From: Paradesertivirga superstes
GTDB lineage: Bacteria > Bacteroidota > Bacteroidia > Sphingobacteriales > Sphingobacteriaceae
Length of the DNA: 64,000 bases
Direction: 5' to 3'
NCBI RefSeq assembly: GCF_037622515.1
Contig: NZ_JBBJCN010000002.1
Coordinates: forward strand, 744,001 to 808,000
The translations under genes were made by a program, and so were the position numbers. Shown here in pieces: positions 52,949 to 62,325 of this stretch (the stretch's first letter is position 1; the number at the start of each line of letters is the position of its first letter). The notes under the pieces were generated by a model. The model ran no database searches. It had not been told where the DNA came from and saw nothing but the letters and a program-made list of their open reading frames with translations.

Positions 52949-54649
52949 ATGAATACTCAACAATATGTTATCGGCGTAGATTACGGGACAGATTCCGTAC
53001 GCTCGGTTATAGTAGATGCTGCAAATGGCGCAGAAATAGCGGCGGCGGTATATTATTATCCCAGATGGAAACAAGGATTATTTTGCAATCCTTCAGAGAA
53101 CCAGTTCAGGCAACATCCCCTCGATTATGTTGAAGGACTTGAAAAAACAATTAAAGAATGCCTGGCAACGGCAGGTTTTGATATAGCTAAAAACATCAAA
53201 GCTATTTCTGTAGATACTACAGGTTCAACACCGGTTGCAGTTGATGAAACAGGAACTCCTCTTGCGCTGAAACCGGAATTTGAGAATAATCCAAATGCCA
53301 TGTTTGTGCTTTGGAAAGATCATACTTCTGTAAATGAAGCGGCAGAGATAAATACACACGCAGAAAAATTCGAAACGAATTACCTTCAATTAGTTGGTGG
53401 AATTTATTCGTCAGAATGGTTCTGGGCTAAATTACTTCATGTATTAAGAGCGGATGAAAAAGTTCGTAATGCCATGCACTCGTGGGTTGAGCATTGCGAC
53501 TGGGTTCCTTTTCTGTTAACAGGAGGAAATCAGGCTTCAGAAATTAAACGCGGAGTATGTTCTGCCGGACATAAAGCGCTATGGGCAGAAGAATTTGGAG
53601 GATTACCCCCGGAAGATTTCTTTGCTTCTCTGGATCCTTTGCTGGCAGGATTTACCTCAAAATTATCAGATAAAACCTATACATCTTCAGAGCAGGCTGG
53701 TACAATAAGCGAAGAATGGGCGCAAAAACTTGGCCTGCCAAATGACGTGATAATCGGCATCGGAGCATTCGATGCCCATATGGGCGCTGTGGGCGGTCAA
53801 ATAGAACCTTATTACTTAAGTAAAGTAATGGGAACTTCAACATGTGATATGCTTGTTGCCCCGATTGAAGAAGTAAAAGGCACCCTGGTAAATGGTATTT
53901 GTGGTCAGGTTAACGGTTCAATTATTCCCGGAATGATTGGCATGGAAGCTGGTCAGTCTGCCTTTGGCGATGCTTACGCATGGTTAAAAAATGTACTGGC
54001 CTGGCCGGTGAAAAATCTATTGGCACAAACTCAATTAATAGATTCTGCAACCGCACAGAAATTGATTGATGAGATTGAATCCAGAATCATCCCCGAACTA
54101 AGCAAACGCGCAAACGAACTTCCACTTGAAGAAGGGGGCGAAATCGCAATTGAATGGTTAAACGGAAGAAGAACGCCGGATGCAAACCAATTGTTAAAAG
54201 GCGCTTTCTTAGGATTAGATCTGGGCAGTGATGCCGTTAAAATTTTCCGCGCGCTGGTAGAATCAACCTGCTTTGGTGCCAAAAAAATTGTCGATCGCTT
54301 TAACGAACAGGGCGTTCCAGTTAAAGGATTAATCGGCTTGGGCGGCGTGGCTAAAAAGTCTCCGTTTATTATGCAAATGATGGCTGATGTATTAAACATG
54401 CCTATCAAAATTCATAAATCAGATCAAACCTGTGCGATTGGCGCAGCTATGTTTGCCGCTACTGCCGCCGGTCTTTATCCTAAGGTTGAAGACGCCATGA
54501 GTGCGATGGGACAAGGTTTTGATGCCGAATACCACCCTAATCCTGAGCGTGTGGCAATCTATGCAAAACGTTACGAACAATATAGCCATGCCGGAGCATT
54601 AGTTGAAACCTTTATTGCAGCGGAAACAGAACAACCCATCAATAGCTAA
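52949..54649 (+). CDS. araB: Ribulokinase
   Basis: ATG at 52949 gives MNTQQYVIGVDYGTDSVRSV, the correct N-terminal phosphate loop of FGGY kinases; the longer frame to 52892 adds 19 unlikely residues. Further motifs are SVDTTGSTPVAV, IGAFDAHMGAVGG, a C-terminal GLGGVAKKSPFIMQMMADVL and CAIGAAMFAA. The enzyme phosphorylates L-ribulose to L-ribulose 5-phosphate. It is the first gene of araB-araD-araA downstream of araR. Confidence 0.95.
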   Translation: MNTQQYVIGVDYGTDSVRSVIVDAANGAEIAAAVYYYPRWKQGLFCNPSENQFRQHPLDYVEGLEKTIKECLATAGFDIAKNIKAISVDTTGSTPVAVDETGTPLALKPEFENNPNAMFVLWKDHTSVNEAAEINTHAEKFETNYLQLVGGIYSSEWFWAKLLHVLRADEKVRNAMHSWVEHCDWVPFLLTGGNQASEIKRGVCSAGHKALWAEEFGGLPPEDFFASLDPLLAGFTSKLSDKTYTSSEQAGTISEEWAQKLGLPNDVIIGIGAFDAHMGAVGGQIEPYYLSKVMGTSTCDMLVAPIEEVKGTLVNGICGQVNGSIIPGMIGMEAGQSAFGDAYAWLKNVLAWPVKNLLAQTQLIDSATAQKLIDEIESRIIPELSKRANELPLEEGGEIAIEWLNGRRTPDANQLLKGAFLGLDLGSDAVKIFRALVESTCFGAKKIVDRFNEQGVPVKGLIGLGGVAKKSPFIMQMMADVLNMPIKIHKSDQTCAIGAAMFAATAAGLYPKVEDAMSAMGQGFDAEYHPNPERVAIYAKRYEQYSHAGALVETFIAAETEQPINS

Positions 54650-54707
54650 ATTATCAACTCGTGAATTTTAATTTGATTTTTTAACTTTTGACTTTTCAAT
54701 TCATAAA

Positions 54708-55406
54708 ATGAGCAAGTATCAACGTATTAAAGAAGAGGCCTATAAAGCCAATATGCAATTGCCAAAACTTGGTTTAGTACTATTCACCTTTGGTAATGTG
54801 AGTGCGGCCGACCGTGAAGCCGGAGTTTTTGCTATTAAACCAAGCGGAGTACCTTACGAGGATCTTTCACCTGAGAAAATGGTAATTGTAGATTTTGAAG
54901 GAAAAACTATTGAAGGCGACCTTCGTCCATCATCCGATACCTTAACTCACGCCGTACTATATAAGCACTGGGAAAAAATCGGAGGTATTGTTCACACCCA
55001 CTCTACCTACGGAACAGCATGGGCACAAAGTCAAAGGGATATCCCTAATTATGGAACTACTCATGCCGATCACCTTACGGCCGACATTCCATGTGCTCCC
55101 CCGATGAAAGACAGCATGATTGAAGGCGACTACGAATATCAAACCGGGTTTCAGATAATGGATTGCTTCAAGGAAAAAGGGCTAAGCTACGAAGAGGTTG
55201 AAATGATCCTTGTTGGAAATCACGCACCTTTTTCATGGGGGAAAAATGCGGACAAAGCTGTATACAACAGTGCGGTATTAGAAACCGTGGCCCAAATGGC
55301 TTTACTAACCGAACAAATTAATCCCGATGCAGCGCGTTTAAAAGATTCGTTAATTAAAAAACATTTCGAGAGAAAACACGGGCCAAACTCATATTACGGG
55401 CAGTAA
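54708..55406 (+). CDS. araD: L-ribulose-5-phosphate 4-epimerase
   Basis: This 232-residue class II aldolase-fold protein has GNVSAADREAGVFAIKPSGV, DLRPSSDTLTHAVLYK, the zinc His pair in GIVHTHSTYGTAWAQ, the Asp-120-like motif TTHADHL and GNHAPFSWG. It converts L-ribulose 5-phosphate to D-xylulose 5-phosphate, which enters the pentose phosphate pathway. It lies 58 bases after araB and 104 before araA. Confidence 0.95.
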   Translation: MSKYQRIKEEAYKANMQLPKLGLVLFTFGNVSAADREAGVFAIKPSGVPYEDLSPEKMVIVDFEGKTIEGDLRPSSDTLTHAVLYKHWEKIGGIVHTHSTYGTAWAQSQRDIPNYGTTHADHLTADIPCAPPMKDSMIEGDYEYQTGFQIMDCFKEKGLSYEEVEMILVGNHAPFSWGKNADKAVYNSAVLETVAQMALLTEQINPDAARLKDSLIKKHFERKHGPNSYYGQ

Positions 55407-55453
55407 AGACATGAACCTGGGAAACGGGTTTGAATTACATAATTACATATTTT

Positions 55454-55492
55454 TAACCGCCTAAACCCCCTCTCCTTAGGAGAAGGTTGAGG
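55454..55492. repeat. Short intergenic palindrome inside the ara operon
   Basis: CCTCTCCTTAGGAGAAGG, embedded in ACCGCCTAAACCCCC-type flanks, lies between araD and araA. Similar CCCTCTCCTTAGGAG elements are common dispersed repeats in this group. It may attenuate or process the transcript. Confidence 0.45.
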
Positions 55493-55510
55493 CTAATTCG
55501 CAAATAAATA

Positions 55511-57013
55511 ATGATCGACTTAAAAAAATTTGAAGTTTGGTTTGTAACTGGCAGCCAGGACTTATACGGAGCGGAAACACTGAAGCAGGTAGCCGCACAT
55601 TCACAGGAAATTGCCACATCTTTAAATAATGCATCTCAGATTCCTGTTCGCGTTGTTTTTAAACCGACTGTAAAAAGCACTGAAGAAATTTATGCAATAT
55701 GCCAGGAGGCAAATGTTTCTGCTAACTGTATAGGAATTATTACCTGGATGCACACTTTTTCTCCGGCTAAAATGTGGATCAACGGCCTGAAAATCCTACA
55801 AAAGCCAGTAGCTCACTTACATACACAATTTAACAGGGACATTCCATGGGGTTCTATCGATATGGATTTTATGAATCTGAATCAAAGTGCGCATGGCGAC
55901 CGTGAGTTCGGATTTATCATGTCCAGAATGAGAATAAACCGGAAAGTAATCGTTGGTCACTGGCAGGATCCTGAAGTTTTAGACCAGTTAAATGGATGGA
56001 GCAGATCCGCCGCAGGCTGGAACGATTGGCAAGGTGCACGATTTGTTCGATTTGGTGATAACATGCGTTATGTTGCTGTTACCGATGGCGATAAAGTGGA
56101 AGCTGAGTTAAAATTCGGTTTCTCTGTAAACACTCATGGAATCGGAGATCTGGTTGCGGTGATTAATCAGATCAGCGACGCGGAAGTGGACAGGCTGACT
56201 GCCGAATATGAAGATCGTTATGCTGTTATGGATACTCTTCGTAAGGGCGGTTCACAGTATTCCTCGTTAAGAGATGCGGCCAAAATTGAATTGGGAATGA
56301 AATCGTTCTTAGAAGCCGGTAATTACAAAGGCTTTTCTGATACGTTTGAAGATTTACATGGAATGGCCCAATTGCCAGGAATCGCTTCTCAGCGTTTGAT
56401 GGGACAAGGATATGGTTTTGCCGGAGAAGGCGATTGGAAAACAGCAGCTTTAGTACGTGCGATGAAAGTTATGGGTAGCGGACTTTCGGGTGGAAACGCC
56501 TTTATGGAGGACTATACCTACCATTTTGATCCATCTAATCCATTAGTATTAGGGTCTCATATGCTGGAAATCTGCGAATCTATCGCAGACGGTAAAGCTA
56601 AATGTGAAATTCATCCATTGGGTATCGGCGGTAAATCCGATCCTGTGCGTTTAGTATTTAACGTGGCTGCAGGACCAGCTCTTAATGCGTCAATTGTAGA
56701 TATGGGAAATCGGTTCCGTATGATTGTAAACGAAGTTGAAGCCGAAGCCCCTCAAAACGACTTGCCTAAACTTCCGGTAGCACGTGTATTGTGGAAACCA
56801 TATCCTGATATGAAAACAGGTTGCGCCGCATGGATATTAGCCGGTGGTGCTCACCATACCGGATATAGTCAGAATTTAACTTCAGAACATATGCAGGATT
56901 TTTCTGAAATGGCTGGAATTGAATTTGTAAAAATTGGTAAAAACACAGAATTGTATCAGTTTAAAAATGAGCTTCGCTGGAGCGAGGCTTATTATCAGCT
57001 GAATAAGTCATAA
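55511..57013 (+). CDS. araA: L-arabinose isomerase
   Basis: The 500-residue protein matches AraA throughout: FVTGSQDLYGAETLKQVAAH, CIGIITWMHTFSPAKMWI, MDFMNLNQSAHGDREFG, the metal ligands in FAGEGDWKTAALVRAMKVMG and DYTYHF, and ILAGGAHHTGYSQ. It converts L-arabinose to L-ribulose. It is the last gene of the ara operon and is followed by a strong terminator. Confidence 0.97.
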   Translation: MIDLKKFEVWFVTGSQDLYGAETLKQVAAHSQEIATSLNNASQIPVRVVFKPTVKSTEEIYAICQEANVSANCIGIITWMHTFSPAKMWINGLKILQKPVAHLHTQFNRDIPWGSIDMDFMNLNQSAHGDREFGFIMSRMRINRKVIVGHWQDPEVLDQLNGWSRSAAGWNDWQGARFVRFGDNMRYVAVTDGDKVEAELKFGFSVNTHGIGDLVAVINQISDAEVDRLTAEYEDRYAVMDTLRKGGSQYSSLRDAAKIELGMKSFLEAGNYKGFSDTFEDLHGMAQLPGIASQRLMGQGYGFAGEGDWKTAALVRAMKVMGSGLSGGNAFMEDYTYHFDPSNPLVLGSHMLEICESIADGKAKCEIHPLGIGGKSDPVRLVFNVAAGPALNASIVDMGNRFRMIVNEVEAEAPQNDLPKLPVARVLWKPYPDMKTGCAAWILAGGAHHTGYSQNLTSEHMQDFSEMAGIEFVKIGKNTELYQFKNELRWSEAYYQLNKS

Positions 57014-57033
57014 ATCCAAATTAAATCCAAGTT

Positions 57034-57069
57034 AAAGGCCCGGCAATTTGCTGGGCCTTTGCTTTTTTT
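57034..57069 (+). terminator. Rho-independent terminator of the ara operon
   Basis: AAAGGCCCGGCAA and TTGCTGGGCCTTT form a long stem followed by GC and seven T residues. Confidence 0.9.
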
Positions 57070-57097
57070 AAACTTTCTCAATTGAGAGATGCAATAA

Positions 57098-57757
57098 CTA
57101 ACCCTTCAGCAACTCATCTAAAAACGGATCATTATAATCCTCAATAAACTTCAAAATATTCGGCAGGCCTTCAAATTCATGTTCTTCGTGCATGGTTGTT
57201 ATAACTACCGCTTTCATGCCCGCATTTAAAGCAGATTGAACCCCTTTAGGATTATCTTCAAATACAATGCACTCTTCAGGATTCACACCCAGGCCCTCTG
57301 CACCCTTAAGAAATGTTTCAGCATCGGGCTTGCTTTTTTCAACATGATCGGCGCTTATAGTCACCGGAAAATAGTCTCTGATGTCCAGACCATCAAGCAC
57401 ATAGTCTATATTAAACATAATGGCGGCAGAGCCAATAGCCATTTTTATTCCGTGTTCATGCGATTTCTCTAAAAAGCTGCCCAGTCCTTTTATTAACTTC
57501 AAATGCGGCTTAAATGCCTCCTGGTATTTCTTCTCCTTCTCAAAAACAATATCACTCATCTCTTTATCTTCAAAGCGCCCCTCACCAAATACACGCACAA
57601 GCATCTCCTCACCCTTTCCATACATCTCCATTTTCACCTGCTGGCGACTAAGATTGCCGCCTAGGTCATTATTGAGAACATCATGCCAGGCATCTGTATG
57701 AAAATCCATATCATCAATCATAGTCCCATTTAAATCAAAAAGAAAAGCCTTTGTCAT
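57098..57757 (-). CDS. HAD-family hydrolase, beta-phosphoglucomutase-like
   Basis: HAD motifs are FDLNGTMIDD (residues 7-16), IGSAAIMFNIDYVLD with motif II Ser, SKPDAETFLKGAEGLG with motif III Lys, and VFEDNPKGVQSALNAG (motif IV). A helical cap lies between residues 15 and 80, as in beta-phosphoglucomutase. The second Asp of the usual DxD is Asn here, which removes the common acid/base residue. A sugar phosphatase or mutase is likely. It converges on araA. Confidence 0.85.
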   Translation of the reverse strand: MTKAFLFDLNGTMIDDMDFHTDAWHDVLNNDLGGNLSRQQVKMEMYGKGEEMLVRVFGEGRFEDKEMSDIVFEKEKKYQEAFKPHLKLIKGLGSFLEKSHEHGIKMAIGSAAIMFNIDYVLDGLDIRDYFPVTISADHVEKSKPDAETFLKGAEGLGVNPEECIVFEDNPKGVQSALNAGMKAVVITTMHEEHEFEGLPNILKFIEDYNDPFLDELLKG

Positions 57758-57827
57758 ATTCTAGTTATATGGATGCAAAAAGAGTAAAAACATTGATAAA
57801 ATCAAATGTTCTCTATAATTTAACCCA

Positions 57828-59243
57828 ATGAAATGGATCGCACTCTCATTCACAACGTGTTTTCTTATAACATTTTTTCAATCGGGTAACGCTACTGCCC
57901 AATCCAAATCTAAGAAACCAAATATCATTTTTATCCTGGCCGACGACTTAGGCTATGGAAATATAAGCAGTTTTAATCCGAAGGCTCCGGTTCCAACTCC
58001 TAACATTGATAAAATGGCAAAGGAGGGTACCAGGTTCACAAGATTTTATGCGGGAAGCACGGTCTGCGCACCTTCGAGGGCATCTCTGATGACCGGGAAA
58101 CACATGGGCCATGCCTATGTAAGAGGCAATGGAAATGTATCCCTTCGGGTGCAGGATTCAACCCTGGCGCAACAAATGCAAAGAAACGGGTATGCAACCG
58201 GCATGTTTGGAAAATGGGGGCTGGGATTAGAAAACGAGCCCGGAGCTCCGCATTTAAAAGGATTTGACAGCTTCTATGGATACCTGCTTCAGAGGCACGC
58301 ACATTATTATTTTACAGACCATTTATTTGAAGTAAAGAATCGTCAGCTAAATAAGGTAAAAATAGATTCAAGTGAGTATACACAGGATTTGATTGTAAAT
58401 AAAGCCTTGTCCTTTATTAAAGAGCACAAAGAAAATCCCTTCTTTTTATATCTCCCGATAACCCTTCCGCATGCAGAATTAAAAGTTCCGCAGGGGTTGA
58501 TGAAAAAGTACCTGAATCCTGATGGCAGCAGCAAATTTGGACCAGAAAAACCTTACTATCAAAAAGGAGAATCGTATCATACCCAATTACAGCCAAGAGC
58601 AGCATTCGCAGCGATGATAGATAAGATGGATCAGGATGTGGGAAGAGTATTGAAATTAGTAAAAGACCTGGGACTGGATGACAATACCTATATCTTTTTT
58701 ACCAGCGATAACGGTCCGCATTCTGAAGGTGGCGGCGACCCCTTGTTCTTTAATTCATCTGGTCCGTTAAGAGGTGAGAAACGCGATATGTATGAAGGCG
58801 GCATCAGAGTTCCTTTGATTGTAAGAGCGCCGGGTAAGGTTCCGGCAGGAAAAACAAGAGAGGATATTTGGGCATTTTGGGATATAATGCCTACGTTTAA
58901 TGTATTAAGCGGCTCCACTCCCGCTCAAAATATTGATGGCTTATCATTTGTAAATGCATTATCCGGCAAAACGCAAAAAGAAAAGCACGATTACCTTTAC
59001 TGGCAGTTTAATGAAGGACAATATAAAGAGGCATTACTGCAGGAAAACTGGAAACTGATCAGGTTTAAAGAAAAAGGAAAACCCGAAGTTTTAGAACTTT
59101 ACAATTTAAAAACAGATATCGCAGAAAAACACAACCTTATTTCTCAAAAACCAGTAAAAACGAATAGATTGCTTTCGCTTATGAAACAAGCCAGGAGTCC
59201 GGCAGAAAATTCTTTATTCGACTGGACAGATCTGGAACAATAA
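57828..59243 (+). CDS. Secreted sulfatase (arylsulfatase family)
   Basis: A signal peptide (ALSFTTCFLITFFQSGNATA) is followed by the alkaline-phosphatase-like fold. IIFILADDLGYG gives metal Asp39-Asp40, and the sulfatase signature VCAPSRASLMTG holds Cys80, to be converted to formylglycine. FFTSDNGPHSEGG gives Asp and Asn metal ligands. The C-terminal YNLKTDIAEKHNL is typical. It removes sulfate from a glycan or aryl ester. It needs a formylglycine-generating enzyme, which is not in the window. Confidence 0.93.
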   Translation: MKWIALSFTTCFLITFFQSGNATAQSKSKKPNIIFILADDLGYGNISSFNPKAPVPTPNIDKMAKEGTRFTRFYAGSTVCAPSRASLMTGKHMGHAYVRGNGNVSLRVQDSTLAQQMQRNGYATGMFGKWGLGLENEPGAPHLKGFDSFYGYLLQRHAHYYFTDHLFEVKNRQLNKVKIDSSEYTQDLIVNKALSFIKEHKENPFFLYLPITLPHAELKVPQGLMKKYLNPDGSSKFGPEKPYYQKGESYHTQLQPRAAFAAMIDKMDQDVGRVLKLVKDLGLDDNTYIFFTSDNGPHSEGGGDPLFFNSSGPLRGEKRDMYEGGIRVPLIVRAPGKVPAGKTREDIWAFWDIMPTFNVLSGSTPAQNIDGLSFVNALSGKTQKEKHDYLYWQFNEGQYKEALLQENWKLIRFKEKGKPEVLELYNLKTDIAEKHNLISQKPVKTNRLLSLMKQARSPAENSLFDWTDLEQ

Positions 59244-59300
59244 TATTAGAAATTAAGCGTAAGATTAAGATTACATTTGAAGGTAGAAGAGGGAAGTATT

Positions 59301-59411
59301 ATGTTTGACAGATTAAAAGAATTAGTTACTGAGTTTATTAACAGTTTGAAGAGAAAAGAACCAACTTTGGTTCCGGTTCCTGTTAGAAATCAGCAGAACC
59401 GCTTTAGATAA
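59301..59411 (+). CDS. Small basic protein (36 aa)
   Basis: ATG at 59301 opens MFDRLKELVTEFINSLKRKE, an amphipathic helix, with a Pro-Val tail (PTLVPVPVRNQQNRFR). It lies 57 bases after the sulfatase gene and is followed by a perfect terminator palindrome. It looks like a short conserved protein of this group, but its role is unknown. Confidence 0.45.
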   Translation: MFDRLKELVTEFINSLKRKEPTLVPVPVRNQQNRFR

Positions 59412-59417
59412 AAACCA

Positions 59418-59450
59418 GCAGGCAATCATTAATTATTAATGATTGCCTGC
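59418..59450. terminator. Bidirectional terminator palindrome overlapping the lpxB 3' end
   Basis: Sixteen-base perfect arms (GCAGGCAATCATTAAT and its complement) surround one base, and the hairpin covers the last codons of lpxB. It should end transcription from both the small gene and lpxB. Confidence 0.7.
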
Positions 59451-60541
59451 ACAATAAGTTTGGCGGCCTTTCCAGAGGCTCCCGGCTCCCCCATCCTCTC
59501 AGCCAGTTGCTGATAATTTATAAGCATCTGGCTGCGATAGAGGGGATCATGTAAAAGAGCATTCAGCTCTTTTGTGAGTATTACAGTATTACAATCTTCC
59601 TGAATTAATTCTTTTACTATTGGAGTATCCATAATCAGGTTAACCAGTGAGATATATTTTATTTTAACCAGCAGCCGGGCGATTGCAATACTCACTGCAT
59701 TTCCTTTGTAAACCACAACCTGGGGAATATCCAGCAGAGCAGTTTCCAGTGTGGCAGTTCCCGAAGTGACTATCGCCGCATCAGCGTTTTTCAAAAGATT
59801 ATAGGTTTGATTATAAACCACCGGCACCTTTTTGTCGCCGATAAATTCCCGGTAATAATCTTCATTAAAATTCGGAGCTCCTCCAATAACAAATTGATAA
59901 TTGGGAAACTGATGAACCACGCTCAGCATCACGGGGAGAATTTTATTTATTTCCTGTTTCCTGCTGCCGGGCAATAGAGCCACAATAGCTTTCTCGCCCA
60001 ATGAATGAGTCAGCCTGAACTTTTCATCCGGCTTGAAATCTTCAATTGCGTCTAATAAAGGATTTCCGATATAATCCACTTCCATTCCCCATGAGCGATA
60101 AAAATCCACTTCGAAAGGCAGAATACAGAACATTTTATCTACAACCTTCTTAATTTTAAGAACCCGTTTCTGGTTCCAGGCCCATACTTTCGGCGAGATA
60201 TAATAAAAAACCTTGATGCCTTTTTTCTTGGCAAATTCTGCGATTTTTAAATTGAATCCCGGAAAATCAATCAGAATTAAAACATCCGGTTTATGCTCAA
60301 GGATATCTGCTTTAGTTTCTTTAAGATTTTTAAGTATGCTGCGGATATTGAAAAGCACCTCAACAAAACCCATAAAAGCCATCTCAGAATAATGCTTAAC
60401 CAGGTTTCCCCCTTCTGCAAGCATCAAATCGCCGCCAAGGAAACGAAACCTGGCGTTTGGATCCTCAATTTTTAGAGCCTTCATTAAATTGGCCCCGTGC
60501 AAATCCCCGGAAGCTTCTCCTGCAATAAGGTAATAGGTCAT
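59429..60541 (-). CDS. lpxB: Lipid-A-disaccharide synthase
   Basis: The ATG at 60541 gives MTYYLIAGEASGDLHGANLM, the LpxB N-terminus; the frame extends 42 codons upstream but those overlap the previous gene. Other landmarks are FMGFVEVL, VLILIDFPGFNLKIAEFAKK, YYISPKVWAWNQKR, LPGSRKQEI and SGTATLE. It joins UDP-diacylglucosamine and lipid X on the inner membrane in lipid A synthesis. It is the third gene of surE - small membrane protein - lpxB, with its start overlapping the previous stop (ATGA). Confidence 0.96.
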   Translation of the reverse strand: MTYYLIAGEASGDLHGANLMKALKIEDPNARFRFLGGDLMLAEGGNLVKHYSEMAFMGFVEVLFNIRSILKNLKETKADILEHKPDVLILIDFPGFNLKIAEFAKKKGIKVFYYISPKVWAWNQKRVLKIKKVVDKMFCILPFEVDFYRSWGMEVDYIGNPLLDAIEDFKPDEKFRLTHSLGEKAIVALLPGSRKQEINKILPVMLSVVHQFPNYQFVIGGAPNFNEDYYREFIGDKKVPVVYNQTYNLLKNADAAIVTSGTATLETALLDIPQVVVYKGNAVSIAIARLLVKIKYISLVNLIMDTPIVKELIQEDCNTVILTKELNALLHDPLYRSQMLINYQQLAERMGEPGASGKAAKLIVQAIINN

Positions 60542-60798
60542 TGACGCATCTTGTAATAAAAGAATATAAACGCACAAACAAATGTTGCTGATATAATTCC
60601 CTTCGCTGTATTTTCCTTGTATGTTCTGAAATAATATCTTACCAGTAAAAGATTTAAAGCCACACAACCAATATACAGTAAATCGTCTTTTTCTAAAACT
60701 GTAATATTCTTTTTAAGAATCTCCACAATAAAATATGCTATCCCCGGAAGCACTAATCCAAGAACAGCTCCTAACCAAACATTATCTTTTTTTAACAT
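60538..60798 (-). CDS. Small membrane protein between surE and lpxB (86 aa)
   Basis: Three hydrophobic segments can be seen: WLGAVLGLVLPGIAYFIVEI, LLYIGCVALNLLLVRYYF and ATFVCAFIFFYY. It overlaps surE by 17 bases and lpxB by 4, so it belongs to the same operon and may serve lipid A or envelope assembly. No family is recognised. Confidence 0.8.
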   Translation of the reverse strand: MLKKDNVWLGAVLGLVLPGIAYFIVEILKKNITVLEKDDLLYIGCVALNLLLVRYYFRTYKENTAKGIISATFVCAFIFFYYKMRQ

Positions 60799-61567
60799 CG
60801 AATTGCCAGCTATTTAAAATTGGAATTGCATGGTGAGCCGTTAAATCAAACTGCACCGGAACAACCGAAACGAATTTATTATCAAGGGCCCATACATCTG
60901 TATCTTCACCTTTATCGCCCGACTGGAAAACACCGGTTAACCAGTAATAATTCCGCTTATGCGGATCCAGGCGCTCGTCAAATTCTTCCGCATACTTGGC
61001 ATTCGCCTGACGGCAGATTTTAATTCCCTTTAGTTTATCAGTTTTCGGGAAATTCACATTCAGTAAGGTCGCCGGAGGCATTCCGTTTGTTAAAACCTGT
61101 TGCGCTATGGTTTTGATATAAGGAACACAAGCGCTAAAATCGGCGTCGTAAGTAAAATCGTCGTATGAAAACCCGATCGAAGGAATGTTTTCAATGGCCC
61201 CTTCCATAGCCGCCGACATGGTTCCGGAATACAACACGTTGATCGAATGGTTTAGCCCGTGATTAATGCCCGACACACATAAATCAGGTTTTTTACCTTT
61301 AAATATTTTATTTACTGCAAGCTTTACACAATCAACGGGTGTACCGGAGGATTTATACATTTCATATTCAGGATAGATATGCACTTTATCCAGGCGAAGT
61401 GGTTTGGCGATAGTAATGGCATGCCCTGTACCGGATTGCGGTCCGTCAGGAGCCACTACAACTACATTACCGAGATCCTTCATCGCATCCATCAGCACTT
61501 TAATTCCCGGGGCATCAATTCCATCATCATTTACCACCAAAATGGTGGGCTTATCCTTTATCATCAA
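60782..61567 (-). CDS. surE: 5'-nucleotidase SurE
   Basis: The SurE N-terminal metal site is clear: ILVVNDDGIDAPGIKVL with NDDG at 13-16, then VVVAPDGPQSGTGHAITIAK, PVDCVKLAV, VSGINHGLNHSINVLYSGT and NFP. It removes phosphate from nucleoside monophosphates and helps survival in stationary phase. It is the first gene of the surE - membrane protein - lpxB operon. Confidence 0.95.
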   Translation of the reverse strand: MMIKDKPTILVVNDDGIDAPGIKVLMDAMKDLGNVVVVAPDGPQSGTGHAITIAKPLRLDKVHIYPEYEMYKSSGTPVDCVKLAVNKIFKGKKPDLCVSGINHGLNHSINVLYSGTMSAAMEGAIENIPSIGFSYDDFTYDADFSACVPYIKTIAQQVLTNGMPPATLLNVNFPKTDKLKGIKICRQANAKYAEEFDERLDPHKRNYYWLTGVFQSGDKGEDTDVWALDNKFVSVVPVQFDLTAHHAIPILNSWQFDVKKR

Positions 61568-62045
61568 AACTTATTAAATTGATAAGCGACGAAATTACTA
61601 AAAAGAAATGGCTGAGACCAGCCCGGCTCCATACCTTTCTTTCGTGCGTATTCTAAGGATTAAAGAAAAACTTCATATTCATAAACTGACAAGAAAGCAC
61701 AGCGGGAAAGCAATTTCCTTTTACAGATAGCACAAAGAGTAATACGATTCAAGCCCTCTTCTTTATTTAAACAGACTTTAAACGGACCTTGTTCGCACCT
61801 GAGACGCATATTGAAGGCTTAAATGCGTATAAGCTGCGGTTTTATTTCGTTTTAAGCCTGTCTGATTTACCTTCCTGGTAGGGCTTCCGTATACCTATGG
61901 ATACTGTTTGAGTCGAAGTGACAAAGACAAAAACCATCTTTATCGCCTGAAATCGAATTGTTTTATTAATCGGATTTGCGTTGGGTTGATTAGGAGGATG
62001 TCGCGATTTTCGTGTCTTAGATTTTGAATCTAAAAACACATTTAC
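61568..62045. other. Gene-free stretch of about 480 bases
   Basis: No credible gene is present. It holds the upstream region of surE and ordinary AT-rich sequence with short repeats. The minus-strand frame at 61842-62078 starts in a terminator and has no family features. Confidence 0.5.
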
Positions 62046-62071
62046 AAAAAAAACCATCGAAGTTCGATGGC
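62046..62071 (-). terminator. Rho-independent terminator of the csbD-like gene
   Basis: On the minus strand CCATCGAA and TTCGATGG form a perfect stem followed by eight T residues. Confidence 0.8.
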
Positions 62072-62139
62072 TTTTCAATTATTAGAGCTCTGTTCCTGAC
62101 AGGAACGAGGCAAAGAAGAAATTCAAAATGCTTTATAAA

Positions 62140-62325
62140 TTATAAACTTCTCAACCAGTCAATCACCCCTTCCCGGGTTTTACCGGTTTTAGTTTGCAAA
62201 CGGCCATAAAGTTCGTCCTCTTTACCTTCTTCGTAAGTCAAATCATCATCGGTTAAATCTCCGTATGACTGTTTAACTTTTCCTTTCAGCTCGTTCCATT
62301 TTCCTTTTAATTCTAATCTGTCCAT
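62140..62325 (-). CDS. CsbD-like stress protein (61 aa)
   Basis: MDRLELKGKWNELKGKVKQS and GDLTDDDLTYEEGKEDELYG are the signature of the CsbD family, small hydrophilic stress-induced proteins. It is expected to be cytoplasmic. The 317-base region upstream (62326-62642) holds its promoter and that of the divergent repeat protein, with no other gene. Confidence 0.93.
   Translation of the reverse strand: MDRLELKGKWNELKGKVKQSYGDLTDDDLTYEEGKEDELYGRLQTKTGKTREGVIDWLRSL

Noticed and set aside
61842..62078. 78-aa minus-strand frame
   Set aside because: It begins inside the csbD-like terminator and has no recognisable motif.
62024..62209. 61-aa plus-strand frame
   Set aside because: Runs through the terminator and antisense to the csbD-like gene.
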